This document shows positions 55,792 to 64,000 of a stretch of 64,000 nucleotides of DNA, piece after piece. How positions within the stretch are numbered: the stretch's first letter is position 1; each line of letters starts with the position of its first letter. The notes under the pieces are model-generated. The model had not been told where the DNA came from, did no database searches, and saw only the letters and a list, made by a program, of their open reading frames with translations. The position numbers and the translations under genes were made by a program. Source of the stretch: Streptomyces sp. SPB162 (GTDB lineage: Bacteria > Actinomycetota > Actinomycetes > Streptomycetales > Streptomycetaceae); the NCBI RefSeq assembly GCF_029504575.1, contig NZ_JAQFII010000001.1, positions 1 through 64,000 of the forward strand, read 5' to 3'.

Positions 55792-58197
55792 TCAGGTGAG
55801 TTGGACGCCGATGAGGCAGGTGTCGTCGTCGGTGTCGGCGTTGCTGCGGGTCAGCAGGTAGTCCAGGTGTGCGTCCAGGGTCGGCGTGGAGCTTTCGGCG
55901 GCGGTGATGAGCTGGTCCAGGGAGGACTGGACGGAGCGGTCCCGCCGTTCGATCAGACCGTCGGTGTACATCAACAGGGTGTCGCCGACCTTGAGTTGCA
56001 CCTCGCCCTCCTGGAACTGCGCGTCGGGCCGCGCGCCGAGCAGGATGCCCTTGATGGCGGGCAGCGGTTCGGCGCGGCCCTTGCGGACCAGGATCGGCGG
56101 GAGATGGCCGGCACGGGCCCAGCGCAGGATCCGGGTGGAGGGGTCGTACAGGGCGCAGACCGCGGTGGCGGTGACGTGCTCGGTGAGGTAGTGGGCGACG
56201 GTGTTGAGCCACACGAGCAGTTGGGCGGGCCCGGCGCCGGTGGCGGTCAGGCCGCGCAGGGCGTTCCGCAGCACGATCATGGAGGTGGCGGCCCGGATGC
56301 CGTGGCCCGCGATGTCGCCGACGGCCAGCAGGACCTGCCGGTTCGGCAGCGTGACGATGTCGTACCAGTCGCCGCCGACCAGACGGTCCTCCTCGGCCGG
56401 CCGGTAGCGCACCGCGATGTGCAGTCCCGGGGTGTCGATGGGGGCGCTGGTGGGCGGCATGATGGCGTGCTGGAGCTGCAGGGCGAGCCGGTTGTGCTCG
56501 GCGGACTCCCTTTCGGTGTGCGCGAGTTGGTCACGGGTGGCGGCGAGCGCGACCTCGGTCCAGTGCTGGGCCGAGATGTCCTGGTACGCACCGCGGATGA
56601 CCTGCAGGTTCCCCTGGCTGTCCAGGACCGGTTCGGCGACGATCCGGATGTGTCGGGAGGTCGTGTCGGGCCGGTTCAGCCGGAACGCGGTGGACGCCGG
56701 CCGGTGGTGGTGCAGCAGGGTGCGCAGGAACCGTCCCAGGGCGATGGCGTCATCGCGGTGGGCGTGGGCGGCGAGCTCCTGCAGCGGGATCGGCTTGTCG
56801 GTCGGCTGCAGGCCGCACAGGGCGAAGAGCTGGCTGTTCCAGGTGATCTCGCCGGTGTGGAAGTCCTCCTCGAAGCCGCCGATGCGCCCCAGTCGCTGTG
56901 CGTGCTGCAGCACGCTGGCCAGGCGGGTGCCCTCGTCGTGGATGCGCCAGGTCGCCAGGACCTCCTCGCCGTGACGGGTGATGCTGACGTCCGCGACGAT
57001 GGGTAGCGGGATCTGGTCGACCAGGCTGGTGGTGGCCAGCCGCCGGGCCCGGAAGGGCTCGCCGGTGGCGTGGACGTGCTCGACCTTCTCGTACAGGCCG
57101 TTGGGGTCGGCGCTCACCGGGTAGCTCTCGAGGAGCAGCGAACCGGCGATGGCGGTGGGCGGCCGGCCCGCGAGGTCGGCGAAGTGCGCGTTGAGGTGGT
57201 GGATCCAGAAGTCGGTGACGCGTCCGTCCCCGTCCAGGTGCGGTCGCAGGACCATGGCGGGGTCCCACAGGCCTTCGGCGAGACCGACCAGGTCGGAGGG
57301 CTCGGTGGTGGGTCCGAGCGGGACGTGGGCGTCCAGGGTGTGGGCGCACAGATCGGCCAGGGCCTCGACCTGGCGCTGGACCTGGGGCGGCTGGGGGTCC
57401 AGGGGGCCGGGCCAGCAGATCTCCAGGGCGCCCACCAGACGCCCGCTGGTGCCGGCGGGTACGACGACGCGGCCGGCCTGTGGGGAGGTCGTGCCGCCGA
57501 TGGAGGGTAGTTGGGCCTCGGCCAGGGTCCGGGCCCACACCGTACGGCGCTGGGTCAGTGCCCGCCGGGCCAGCGTCGCCACCTCCGGGGGAACATAGTG
57601 CCAGCGGGCCCCCTCGGCCTCGGGGAAGCCCGCGTGGCCGGCCAGCCGCAGGGCCCCGTCGTAGGTCACGGACCAGATGGCCAGCGCGTGGGCGCCCAAC
57701 GGCGCCAGCGCGTAACGCAGCAGGGAGTCGGCGACGGTCTGGGTGTCCCCGGCCGACAGGGTGCCGCTCTCGGCGGTCCGCATGCGCACGGTCGCCGCGG
57801 TGGTCACGTCGGGGACCTCGTGGGAGGGGGCCGCTTTGAGCATGGCGGCGGTGAGCTCGGTGAGGTGGTCGCGGGCGGCCTGGTTGACGATGTCCGCGGC
57901 CAGTTCCAACAGGGTGACACTGGCACTCGCGGCAAGGGTGTCGAGTTGCCGGGCCGCCTCGCGCGGACCACAGTGCAGACGCTCCACCAGGATGCCCTTG
58001 GCCTGTTCGATCAGCGCCTGGCCGGCGGCCGCGTCCTGGGCCTGCTGGACCTGCACGCGCAGCCGCGCGACCGTGCCGGCCAGGCGGCCCGGGGTGCTCT
58101 GGTCGTCTTCGCGCACGGAATCCTGGTCGTCTCCGCGCGCGGAGACGACCACCACGCTGGACTCCGCGGACCCCGGTGGCTCTGGGGGTGTGGACAT
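55792..58197 (-). CDS. ANTAR-GAF-PAS-SpoIIE protein phosphatase
   Basis: An 801-aa protein; ATG 58197 has AAGGAG at 6 bases. Domains: ANTAR-like helices about 40-105 (LIEQAKGILVERLHCGPREAA), GAF about 130-290, PAS modules about 310-420 and 430-540 (GGFEEDFHTGEITWNSQLFALCG), coiled linker, and a complete SpoIIE/PP2C domain about 580-800 with GGDWYD, AVGDIAGHG, LMYTDGLIE and DDDTCLIG, so all metal ligands are present. A soluble sensor phosphatase for a STAS-type target. The kinase gene 130 bp upstream may be cotranscribed. Confidence 0.88.
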   Translation of the reverse strand: MSTPPEPPGSAESSVVVVSARGDDQDSVREDDQSTPGRLAGTVARLRVQVQQAQDAAAGQALIEQAKGILVERLHCGPREAARQLDTLAASASVTLLELAADIVNQAARDHLTELTAAMLKAAPSHEVPDVTTAATVRMRTAESGTLSAGDTQTVADSLLRYALAPLGAHALAIWSVTYDGALRLAGHAGFPEAEGARWHYVPPEVATLARRALTQRRTVWARTLAEAQLPSIGGTTSPQAGRVVVPAGTSGRLVGALEICWPGPLDPQPPQVQRQVEALADLCAHTLDAHVPLGPTTEPSDLVGLAEGLWDPAMVLRPHLDGDGRVTDFWIHHLNAHFADLAGRPPTAIAGSLLLESYPVSADPNGLYEKVEHVHATGEPFRARRLATTSLVDQIPLPIVADVSITRHGEEVLATWRIHDEGTRLASVLQHAQRLGRIGGFEEDFHTGEITWNSQLFALCGLQPTDKPIPLQELAAHAHRDDAIALGRFLRTLLHHHRPASTAFRLNRPDTTSRHIRIVAEPVLDSQGNLQVIRGAYQDISAQHWTEVALAATRDQLAHTERESAEHNRLALQLQHAIMPPTSAPIDTPGLHIAVRYRPAEEDRLVGGDWYDIVTLPNRQVLLAVGDIAGHGIRAATSMIVLRNALRGLTATGAGPAQLLVWLNTVAHYLTEHVTATAVCALYDPSTRILRWARAGHLPPILVRKGRAEPLPAIKGILLGARPDAQFQEGEVQLKVGDTLLMYTDGLIERRDRSVQSSLDQLITAAESSTPTLDAHLDYLLTRSNADTDDDTCLIGVQLT

Positions 58198-58327
58198 GTG
58201 TTGCTCCTTGCGAAAGGCCTGCCGACCGCGTTGCCGCGTCACACGAGTGGATACCTGCTGATCGGCCGATCACCCAGCGCGTTCGACCGGCCGATCAGCT
58301 CCTGCCGGAACGCTCCGGGCGCCCGGG

Positions 58328-61300
58328 TCAGGCCCGCAGCCACTGCTGGATGCAGGCGATCAGCGCATGGGCGTCCACGGGCTTGGTGACGTAGTCACTC
58401 GACCCCGAGGCCAGGCTCTTCTCCCGATCCCCGTGCATGGCCTTGGCGGTGACCGCGATGATCGGCAGATCGGCGTGCTCCGGCATGGCCCGGATCGCGG
58501 CGGTGGCGGCGTAACCGTCCATCTCGGGCATCATCACGTCCATCAGGATGAGTTCGATGCCTTCGTGCCGCGACAGTGCCTCGATCCCGGCCCGCCCGTT
58601 GTCGGCGTGCAGGACCTGCATGCCGTGCAGCTCCAGGATGCCGGTGAGCGCGAAGACGTTGCGCGGGTCATCGTCCACGACCAGGACCTTGCGCCCGGCC
58701 AGCCGCCCGTCCACCGGGTTGAACACCGGCTGGGTCTCCCGCCCTGGGCGCACCAGCGGCAGCACGTCGCTGGGCTGCTCCGCGCTCAGGTGCAACACGA
58801 TGCGCTCGCGCAGCTCGTCCAGGCTGGGCAGCAACTCCAGGGGCTGGGAGTCCGAGCGCGCGTGCAGTTGCTGCTCGTGCACGGCGTCCAGCCGCCGGCT
58901 GTTGTGGGCCAGCACCGGCACCCCGCGCAGCGCCCGGTCGCCGTCGAGGGCCTCCAGGAAGGTGAAGGCCTCGTCGCCGGACATGTCGAGCTCCAGCACG
59001 ACGCAGTGGCACGGTTGCGCGGCCAGCGCGGCCGCGGCCTGCCCGGCACCCAGCACCGAGATGACCTCGACGTGGCTGCGGGGGTCCGTGGGTTCGCGGC
59101 TGGCGGCGACATCGGCCACGGCGCTCTCCGCGACCATCGACAGCAACCCGTGGGCGCGCTCCTCGATCACCAGCACCCGGCGCCGCGGCGTCGACGGCAG
59201 CCCGTTGGCCGTCGCGGGCACCGCCGGCGTCGCCACCGGCGCTTCGGATCCGTCCGGGTCGAGGGTCTGCGGGCCGTCCTGGGAGCCGGCGGAGGAGTCC
59301 TCGAAGCCGGGACGCTCGATGGGGATGTGGAGGGTGAAGGCGCTGCCTTCCCCCAGCGTGCTCTCCGCACTGATCGAACCGCCGAGCAGCTGCGCGATCT
59401 CTCTGCTGATGGACAGCCCCAGCCCCGTGCCGCCGTACTTGCGGCTGGTGGTGCCGTCGGCCTGCTGGAAGGCCCCGAAGATGGTCTCCAACTGCTGCTC
59501 GGCGATACCGATGCCGGTGTCGCGCACCCGGAAGGACAGGGCCGGGCCGCTGTCCCTGACGTACGCGGGCAGCCCGTCCGGATCGGCGGTCTCGATGTGC
59601 AGTTCGACCTGGCCGGACTCGGTGAACTTCACCGCGTTGGACAGCAGGTTGCCCAGCACCTGCCGGAGCCGCGAGTCGTCGGTCACCAGGTGCGGAGCGA
59701 CATCGGGAGCGGTGGTGACCTGGAAGTCCAGGCTCTTCTGGGTGGTCAGCGGGCGGAAGGTGGCCTCCACGTAATCCACCAGCTGCCGCAGCGGGACGCG
59801 TTCGGGAGTGATGTCCATCTTCCCGGCCTCGACCTTGGACAGGTCCAGGATGTCGTTGATCAGCTGCAGCAGGTCGGAACCGGCGGAGTGGATGACCCCG
59901 GCGTACTCCACCTGCTTGGGCGTCAGGTTTCTGGCCGGGTTCTGGGCCAGCAACTGGGCCAGGATCAGCAGGCTGTTGAGCGGGGTGCGCAGTTCGTGGC
60001 TCATGTTGGCCAGGAACTCCGACTTGTACTTCGACGCCAGCGACAGCTGCTGGGCGCGTGCTTCCAGTTCCTGACGGGCCTGCTCGATCTCGAGGTTCTT
60101 GGCCTCGATGTCGCGGTTCTGGGTGGCCAGCAGCGCGGCCTTCTCCTCCAGTTCGGCGTTGGAGAGCTGGAGTTCCTCCTGCCGGTTCTGCAGCTCCTCC
60201 GAGCGGGCCTGCAGCTCGCCCGCCAGGCGCTGGGACTCACCCAGCAGCTCGTCGGTACGGGAGTTGGCGACGATGGTGTTGACGTTGACGCCGACGGTCT
60301 CCATCAGCTGCTCGAGGAAGTCGCGGTGGACCGGGGTGAAGCGGTTGACCGACGCCAGCTCGATGACTCCGAGCACCTGGTCCTCGACCACGATGGGCAG
60401 CAGGATCAGACTGGTGGGCGCGCTCTGGCCGAGTCCGGACCCGATGGCGACATAGTCCTGCGGTACGTCCTCGACCGCGATGATGCGACGGCTGCGCGCG
60501 GCCTGGCCCACCAGCGACTGGCCGAGGCGGAAGTGCCGCGGCCTGCCGTCGCCGCCCACCCCGCCGGGGTGTCCGTAGGAGCCGACCAGGTGCAGCTCCA
60601 CCCGGTCCGCGCTCTGCGCGCTCTCGTCCGTCTCGGCGAGGTAGAAGGCGCCGTACTGCGCGGACACCAGCGGGGCCAGCTCGTCCATGATGAGTTCGGC
60701 GACGACGGCCAGATCGCGGCGGCCCTGCATCAGGCTGGAGATGCGGGCCAGGTTGGTCTTGAGCCAGTCCTGGTCGTGGTTGGCCCGGGTGGTCTCGCGC
60801 AGCGACTCCACCATGGAGTTGATGTTGTCCTTGAGGTCCGCGACCTCACCGGAGGCGTCCACGGTGATGGAGCGCGTCAGGTCGCCCTCGGCGACGGCGC
60901 TGGTGACCTCGGCGATCGCGCGCACCTGGCGCGTCAGGTTCCCCGCCAGCCCGTTGACGTTCTCCGTCAGCCGCTTCCAGGTGCCCGAGACCCCTTCGAC
61001 CTCGGCCTGTCCGCCGAGTCGGCCCTCGCTGCCGACCTCGCGGGCGACGCGGGTGACCTCGGCGGCGAACGACGACAGCTGGTCGACCATCGTGTTGATG
61101 GTGGTCTTGAGCTCCAGGATCTCCCCGCGCGCGTCCACGTCGATCTTGCGGGTCAGGTCGCCCCGGGCGACAGCGGTGGTGACCTGGGCGATGTTGCGGA
61201 CCTGTCCCGTCAGGTTGTTCGCCATGGAGTTGACGTTGTCGGTCAGGTCCTTCCAGGTCCCGGCGACGTTGGAGACCCGGGCCTGGCCGCCGAGGATCCC

Positions 61301-62929
61301 CTCGGTGCCGACCTCGCGCGCGACACGGGTCACCTCGTCGGCGAACGCGGACAGCGTGTCGACCATGGTGTTGATCACCCCGGCGAGCGCGGCGACCTCG
61401 CCCTTCGCCTCCACGGTGATCTTCTGTGACAGGTCGCCCTTGGCCACCGCGGTCGCGACCTGGGCGATGGACCGCACCTGGCCGGTCAGGTTGGAGGCCA
61501 TCACGTTGACGTTGTCGGTGAGGTCCTTCCACGTGCCCGACACCCCGCGCACGGTGGCCTGCCCGCCCAGGTTCCCCTCGGTGCCGACCTCACGCGCCAC
61601 GCGGGTCACCTCGTCCGCGAACGCGGACAGCTGGTCGACCATCGTGTTGATGGTCTCCTTCAGCTCCAGGATCTCCCCGCGCGCGTCCACCCGGATCTTC
61701 TGCGACAGGTCACCCTTGGCCACCGCCGTGGTGACCTGGGCGATCGACCGCACCTGCGCCGTCAGGTTGTCGCCCATGACGTTGACGGACTCCGTCAGGT
61801 CCTTCCACGTCCCCGACACGCCCTTGACGTCCGCCTGGCCGCCCAGGCGCCCCTCGGTGCCGACCTCACGCGCCATGCGCGTGACCTCGTCGGCGAACGA
61901 GGACAGCTGGTCGACCATCGTGTTGATGGTGTTCTTCAGCTCCAGGATCTCGCCCCGGGCGTCGACCCGGATCTTCTGCGACAGGTCGCCCTTGGCGACC
62001 GCGGTCGCCACCTGGGCGATGGACCGGACCTGTGCGGTGAGGTTGCCGGCCATGAAGTTGACGGAGTCGGTCAGGTCCCGCCAGGTCCCTCCGACGTCGG
62101 GGACCCGGGCCTGGCCGCCCAGGCTGCCCTCGGTGCCGACCTCGCGCGCCACGCGGGTGACCTCGTCGGCGAACGAGGACAGCTGGTCGACCATCGTGTT
62201 GATGGTGTTCTTCAGCTCCAGGATCTCGCCCCGGGCGTCGACCGTGATCTTCTGCGACAGGTCGCCCCGAGCGACCGCGGTGGTGACCTGGGCGATGTTG
62301 CGGACCTGGTCGGTGAGGTTGCCGGCCATGAAGTTGACCGAGTCGGTCAGATCACGCCACACGCCGCCCACGCCGGGCACCAGCGCCTGGCCGCCGAGAC
62401 GTCCCTCGCTGCCGACCTCGCGCGCCACGCGGGTCACTTCGGCCCCGAAGGAGGACAGCTGGTCGACCATCGTGTTGACGGTGTCCTTGAGCTCGAGGAT
62501 CTCCCCGCGCGCGTCCACGTCGATCTTCTGCGACAGGTCGCCCTTGGCGACGGCCGTCGCGACCTGGGCGATGTCACGCACCTGCGTGGTCAGGTTCCCG
62601 GCCATCGCGTTCACCGAATCGGTCAGGTCCGCCCAGGTCCCCGACACTCCCGGCACCTCGGCCTGGCCGCCGAGCCGTCCCTCCGTGCCGACCTCCCGGG
62701 CCACCCGGGTGACCTCGGAGGTGAACAGCGACAACTGGTCGACCATGCCGTTGAAGACCGTGGCGATCTCCCCCAGCAGGCCCTCGCCGTCCCCGGGAAG
62801 ACGGGGGCCGAAGTCCCCGTCACGCACCGCGGTCAGCCCTGCCAGGAGCTGGCGCAGTTCGGGCTCCCCCACCCCGCCCCCGCTGGGCACGGGCACCTTG
62901 CTGGTCGTGATCCGCTGACCCTCGCTCAT
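58328..62929 (-). CDS. HAMP-array hybrid histidine kinase with receiver domains
   Basis: A 1533-aa cytoplasmic protein; ATG 62929 follows AAGGG. Residues ~20-730 hold eight HAMP-type units, seven in a 92-aa period ([17 protein letters not shown] ... [13 protein letters not shown]). Then GAF (~750-910), coiled coil, HisKA with [14 protein letters not shown], HATPase with [13 protein letters not shown] and [10 protein letters not shown], a degenerate receiver, and a final receiver with [14 protein letters not shown] and TKPVD. No transmembrane segment. HAMP arrays of this kind occur in Nik1-type osmosensing kinases. The output partner is unknown; the SpoIIE gene lies downstream. Confidence 0.92.
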   Translation of the reverse strand: MSEGQRITTSKVPVPSGGGVGEPELRQLLAGLTAVRDGDFGPRLPGDGEGLLGEIATVFNGMVDQLSLFTSEVTRVAREVGTEGRLGGQAEVPGVSGTWADLTDSVNAMAGNLTTQVRDIAQVATAVAKGDLSQKIDVDARGEILELKDTVNTMVDQLSSFGAEVTRVAREVGSEGRLGGQALVPGVGGVWRDLTDSVNFMAGNLTDQVRNIAQVTTAVARGDLSQKITVDARGEILELKNTINTMVDQLSSFADEVTRVAREVGTEGSLGGQARVPDVGGTWRDLTDSVNFMAGNLTAQVRSIAQVATAVAKGDLSQKIRVDARGEILELKNTINTMVDQLSSFADEVTRMAREVGTEGRLGGQADVKGVSGTWKDLTESVNVMGDNLTAQVRSIAQVTTAVAKGDLSQKIRVDARGEILELKETINTMVDQLSAFADEVTRVAREVGTEGNLGGQATVRGVSGTWKDLTDNVNVMASNLTGQVRSIAQVATAVAKGDLSQKITVEAKGEVAALAGVINTMVDTLSAFADEVTRVAREVGTEGILGGQARVSNVAGTWKDLTDNVNSMANNLTGQVRNIAQVTTAVARGDLTRKIDVDARGEILELKTTINTMVDQLSSFAAEVTRVAREVGSEGRLGGQAEVEGVSGTWKRLTENVNGLAGNLTRQVRAIAEVTSAVAEGDLTRSITVDASGEVADLKDNINSMVESLRETTRANHDQDWLKTNLARISSLMQGRRDLAVVAELIMDELAPLVSAQYGAFYLAETDESAQSADRVELHLVGSYGHPGGVGGDGRPRHFRLGQSLVGQAARSRRIIAVEDVPQDYVAIGSGLGQSAPTSLILLPIVVEDQVLGVIELASVNRFTPVHRDFLEQLMETVGVNVNTIVANSRTDELLGESQRLAGELQARSEELQNRQEELQLSNAELEEKAALLATQNRDIEAKNLEIEQARQELEARAQQLSLASKYKSEFLANMSHELRTPLNSLLILAQLLAQNPARNLTPKQVEYAGVIHSAGSDLLQLINDILDLSKVEAGKMDITPERVPLRQLVDYVEATFRPLTTQKSLDFQVTTAPDVAPHLVTDDSRLRQVLGNLLSNAVKFTESGQVELHIETADPDGLPAYVRDSGPALSFRVRDTGIGIAEQQLETIFGAFQQADGTTSRKYGGTGLGLSISREIAQLLGGSISAESTLGEGSAFTLHIPIERPGFEDSSAGSQDGPQTLDPDGSEAPVATPAVPATANGLPSTPRRRVLVIEERAHGLLSMVAESAVADVAASREPTDPRSHVEVISVLGAGQAAAALAAQPCHCVVLELDMSGDEAFTFLEALDGDRALRGVPVLAHNSRRLDAVHEQQLHARSDSQPLELLPSLDELRERIVLHLSAEQPSDVLPLVRPGRETQPVFNPVDGRLAGRKVLVVDDDPRNVFALTGILELHGMQVLHADNGRAGIEALSRHEGIELILMDVMMPEMDGYAATAAIRAMPEHADLPIIAVTAKAMHGDREKSLASGSSDYVTKPVDAHALIACIQQWLRA
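60860..62690. repeat. 276-bp tandem repeat array encoding HAMP units
   Basis: Seven successive ~276-bp units, very similar at DNA level (for example the blocks near 61660, 61940 and 62215), coding the poly-HAMP part of the kinase. Prone to recombination and misassembly. Confidence 0.88.
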
Positions 62930-63154
62930 ACCCAACCCTTACCCTGCTGTGTGACCGCGGACGCGGCAGCAGGCAGCCCGCCCCTGACCGGACCGGCTGC
63001 CCGCACTCAAGACGTGTTCGACCATTTGAGTTTACCGTCAGTCACCTGCGGACCTGCCGAGATCGCGACACTGCGGGGTGGGGCATCGCCTCGACAGCGC
63101 CACGTATGTGCCGTTTGTACGGCCTTGAGCGGGAGCGGCGGCGTTCCACCGGGG

Positions 63155-64000
63155 TCAGGCGCGGCGTGCGGCCCACACCGTACGTTCGGTGCGGACCGCC
63201 AGGTCGCCGCGGCGCAGGATGCCGCGGGGACTGTCGGGGTCGAGCAGCTCGTCCAGCAGATCGAGATCCTCGGCGGCGAGGGCGTGGGCCGCGCTGCTCC
63301 GCAGGCGCCTGAAGCTGCTGAGCGCGTACCGGCCCACCGCCTCGCCGCGGGAGCCGTCGACGTTCACCGTGATCGTGCGCTCGCCCGCCACGGTGAAACC
63401 CGCGGCGGTCAGCTTGGGGCCCCAGTCGGCACCGCGGTGAGGCGCCTGCTCGGCATGGTGGTGGGCGAGGGCGGCGTGGCAGCGCTCCTCGAGGCCCGGC
63501 CGTTCCCGCGGAGCGCCGGCGGGCAGGAAGCGCGGGAAGCCGGCCAGCTCGACGACGGCGAACAGTCCGCCGGGTGCGAGCACGTCGTGGACCCTGCGCA
63601 GGGTGCGGTCGAGGTCGGCCAGGTGGTGCAGCGACGCCGACGCCCACACCAGCTCGGGCCGGCCGAGTTCCGGCCGGTCCACGTCGAGATCGGCCGGCAC
63701 CGTGCGCACCCGGTCGGACACGCCGAGCGCCGCGGCTTTCTCCCGCAGGCGGCGCAGATGACTCTCCGACGCGTCGACGGCGGTCACCCGCGCGCCGGGG
63801 AACCGCGCGAGCAGGGCGAAGGTGCCCGCTCCCGTGCCGCATCCCAGGTCGACGATGTGGCACGGCTCCCTCTCGACGGGCAGCCATGCGGTGATGGACG
63901 CGATGTGCTCGGCGAGCACCTCCGCGTCCAGGTCGAGGATCTCCGCCTGGCCGTCGTCGTCGGGGGCGGGATGGGAAGCGGGGTGGGCGCCGTCGTGCGC
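63155..64000 (-). CDS. class I SAM-dependent methyltransferase, cut by the window edge
   Basis: The frame stays open to base 64000 (upstream residues ...GQAEILDLDAEVLAEHIA), so the GTG at 63919 is internal and the true start lies outside. Visible: motif I HIVDLGCGTGAGTFALLA, TAVDASESHLRRL, LVWASASLHHLADLDRTLRRV, LAPGGLFAVVELAGFPRFLP. UbiE/Methyltransf_25 type; the substrate is unknown. Confidence 0.85.
   Translation of the reverse strand, partial: AHDGAHPASHPAPDDDGQAEILDLDAEVLAEHIASITAWLPVEREPCHIVDLGCGTGAGTFALLARFPGARVTAVDASESHLRRLREKAAALGVSDRVRTVPADLDVDRPELGRPELVWASASLHHLADLDRTLRRVHDVLAPGGLFAVVELAGFPRFLPAGAPRERPGLEERCHAALAHHHAEQAPHRGADWGPKLTAAGFTVAGERTITVNVDGSRGEAVGRYALSSFRRLRSSAAHALAAEDLDLLDELLDPDSPRGILRRGDLAVRTERTVWAARRA

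Noticed and set aside
60860..62690. CRISPR or mobile repeat array
   Set aside because: The 276-bp units are protein-coding HAMP repeats in one frame.
60687..62918. Large plus-strand open frame opposite the HAMP array
   Set aside because: A Ser/Thr/Arg-rich repetitive shadow of the HAMP repeats, with no start signal.

Overview
The window is high-GC actinobacterial DNA, almost certainly Streptomyces. Signs are the G/C-biased third codon positions, GTG starts, purine-rich ribosome sites, many GTGA/ATGA start-stop overlaps, and a typical gene mix: SpoIIE-type phosphatases, STAS and RsbW-like regulators, CebR-box cellulases, a rifampin monooxygenase and a HAMP-array kinase. The first ~3.6 kb is visibly less GC-rich and ends at an IS481 remnant that carries a 160-bp inverted-repeat element, so it looks acquired.

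Layout. 1-4.6 kb: pentapeptide-repeat membrane protein, HTH protein with a Nudix-like segment, HAD hydrolase, decayed IS. 4.9-9.3 kb: SpoIIE-type phosphatase, MarR, two STAS proteins, a frameshifted two-domain VOC protein, a small HTH protein. 9.6-14.7 kb: secreted GH127 glycosidase with ricin-type repeats (frameshifted after its signal peptide), an RsbW-like ATPase, a VOC protein, PPK2, a 63-aa protein. 15-24 kb: the most interesting locus, a complete fxs-type RiPP operon: precursor FxsA ending in FNSSI, radical SAM/SPASM maturase FxsB, an AAC(3)-type acetyltransferase, two TIR-like proteins (the second is FxsC) and the giant FxsT (P-loop ATPase, TIR, NB-ARC, TPR). 24.4-26 kb: xylanase plus CE4 acetyl-xylan esterase. 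26-34 kb: hydrolase, SLATT-like membrane protein, MerR with a divergent membrane gene, SRPBCC-ArsR operon, methyltransferase, and a coupled serine hydrolase/peptidase pair. 34.3-39 kb: divergent GH48 and GH5 cellulases around CebR-like boxes. 39.3-47 kb: SRAP protein, amino-acid permease with arginine deiminase, a sigma factor with an unknown partner, a methyltransferase, a YdcF-family protein. 47-54.4 kb: an SOS-type dnaE2/Y-family mutasome pair, Rox with its rifamycin-associated element, and Ku. 54.5-64 kb: a four-repeat secreted protein, an ANTAR-GAF-PAS-SpoIIE phosphatase, a 1533-aa HAMP-array hybrid kinase, and a methyltransferase cut by the window edge.

How parts fit together. The cellulases, xylanase, esterase and GH127 form a scattered plant-polysaccharide set with separate palindromic operators. 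Phosphatase, STAS and RsbW-like genes are parts of partner-switching control of sigma factors. Rox and the mutasome sit side by side but carry different control sites. In fxs, tight spacing and overlaps imply one transcription unit in which a modified C-terminal peptide may act with TIR and STAND-type proteins.

Four otherwise intact genes (VOC, GH127, GH5, Ku) are each broken by a one-base frameshift, three of them in G/C runs of four or five; sequencing error should be excluded before calling them pseudogenes.
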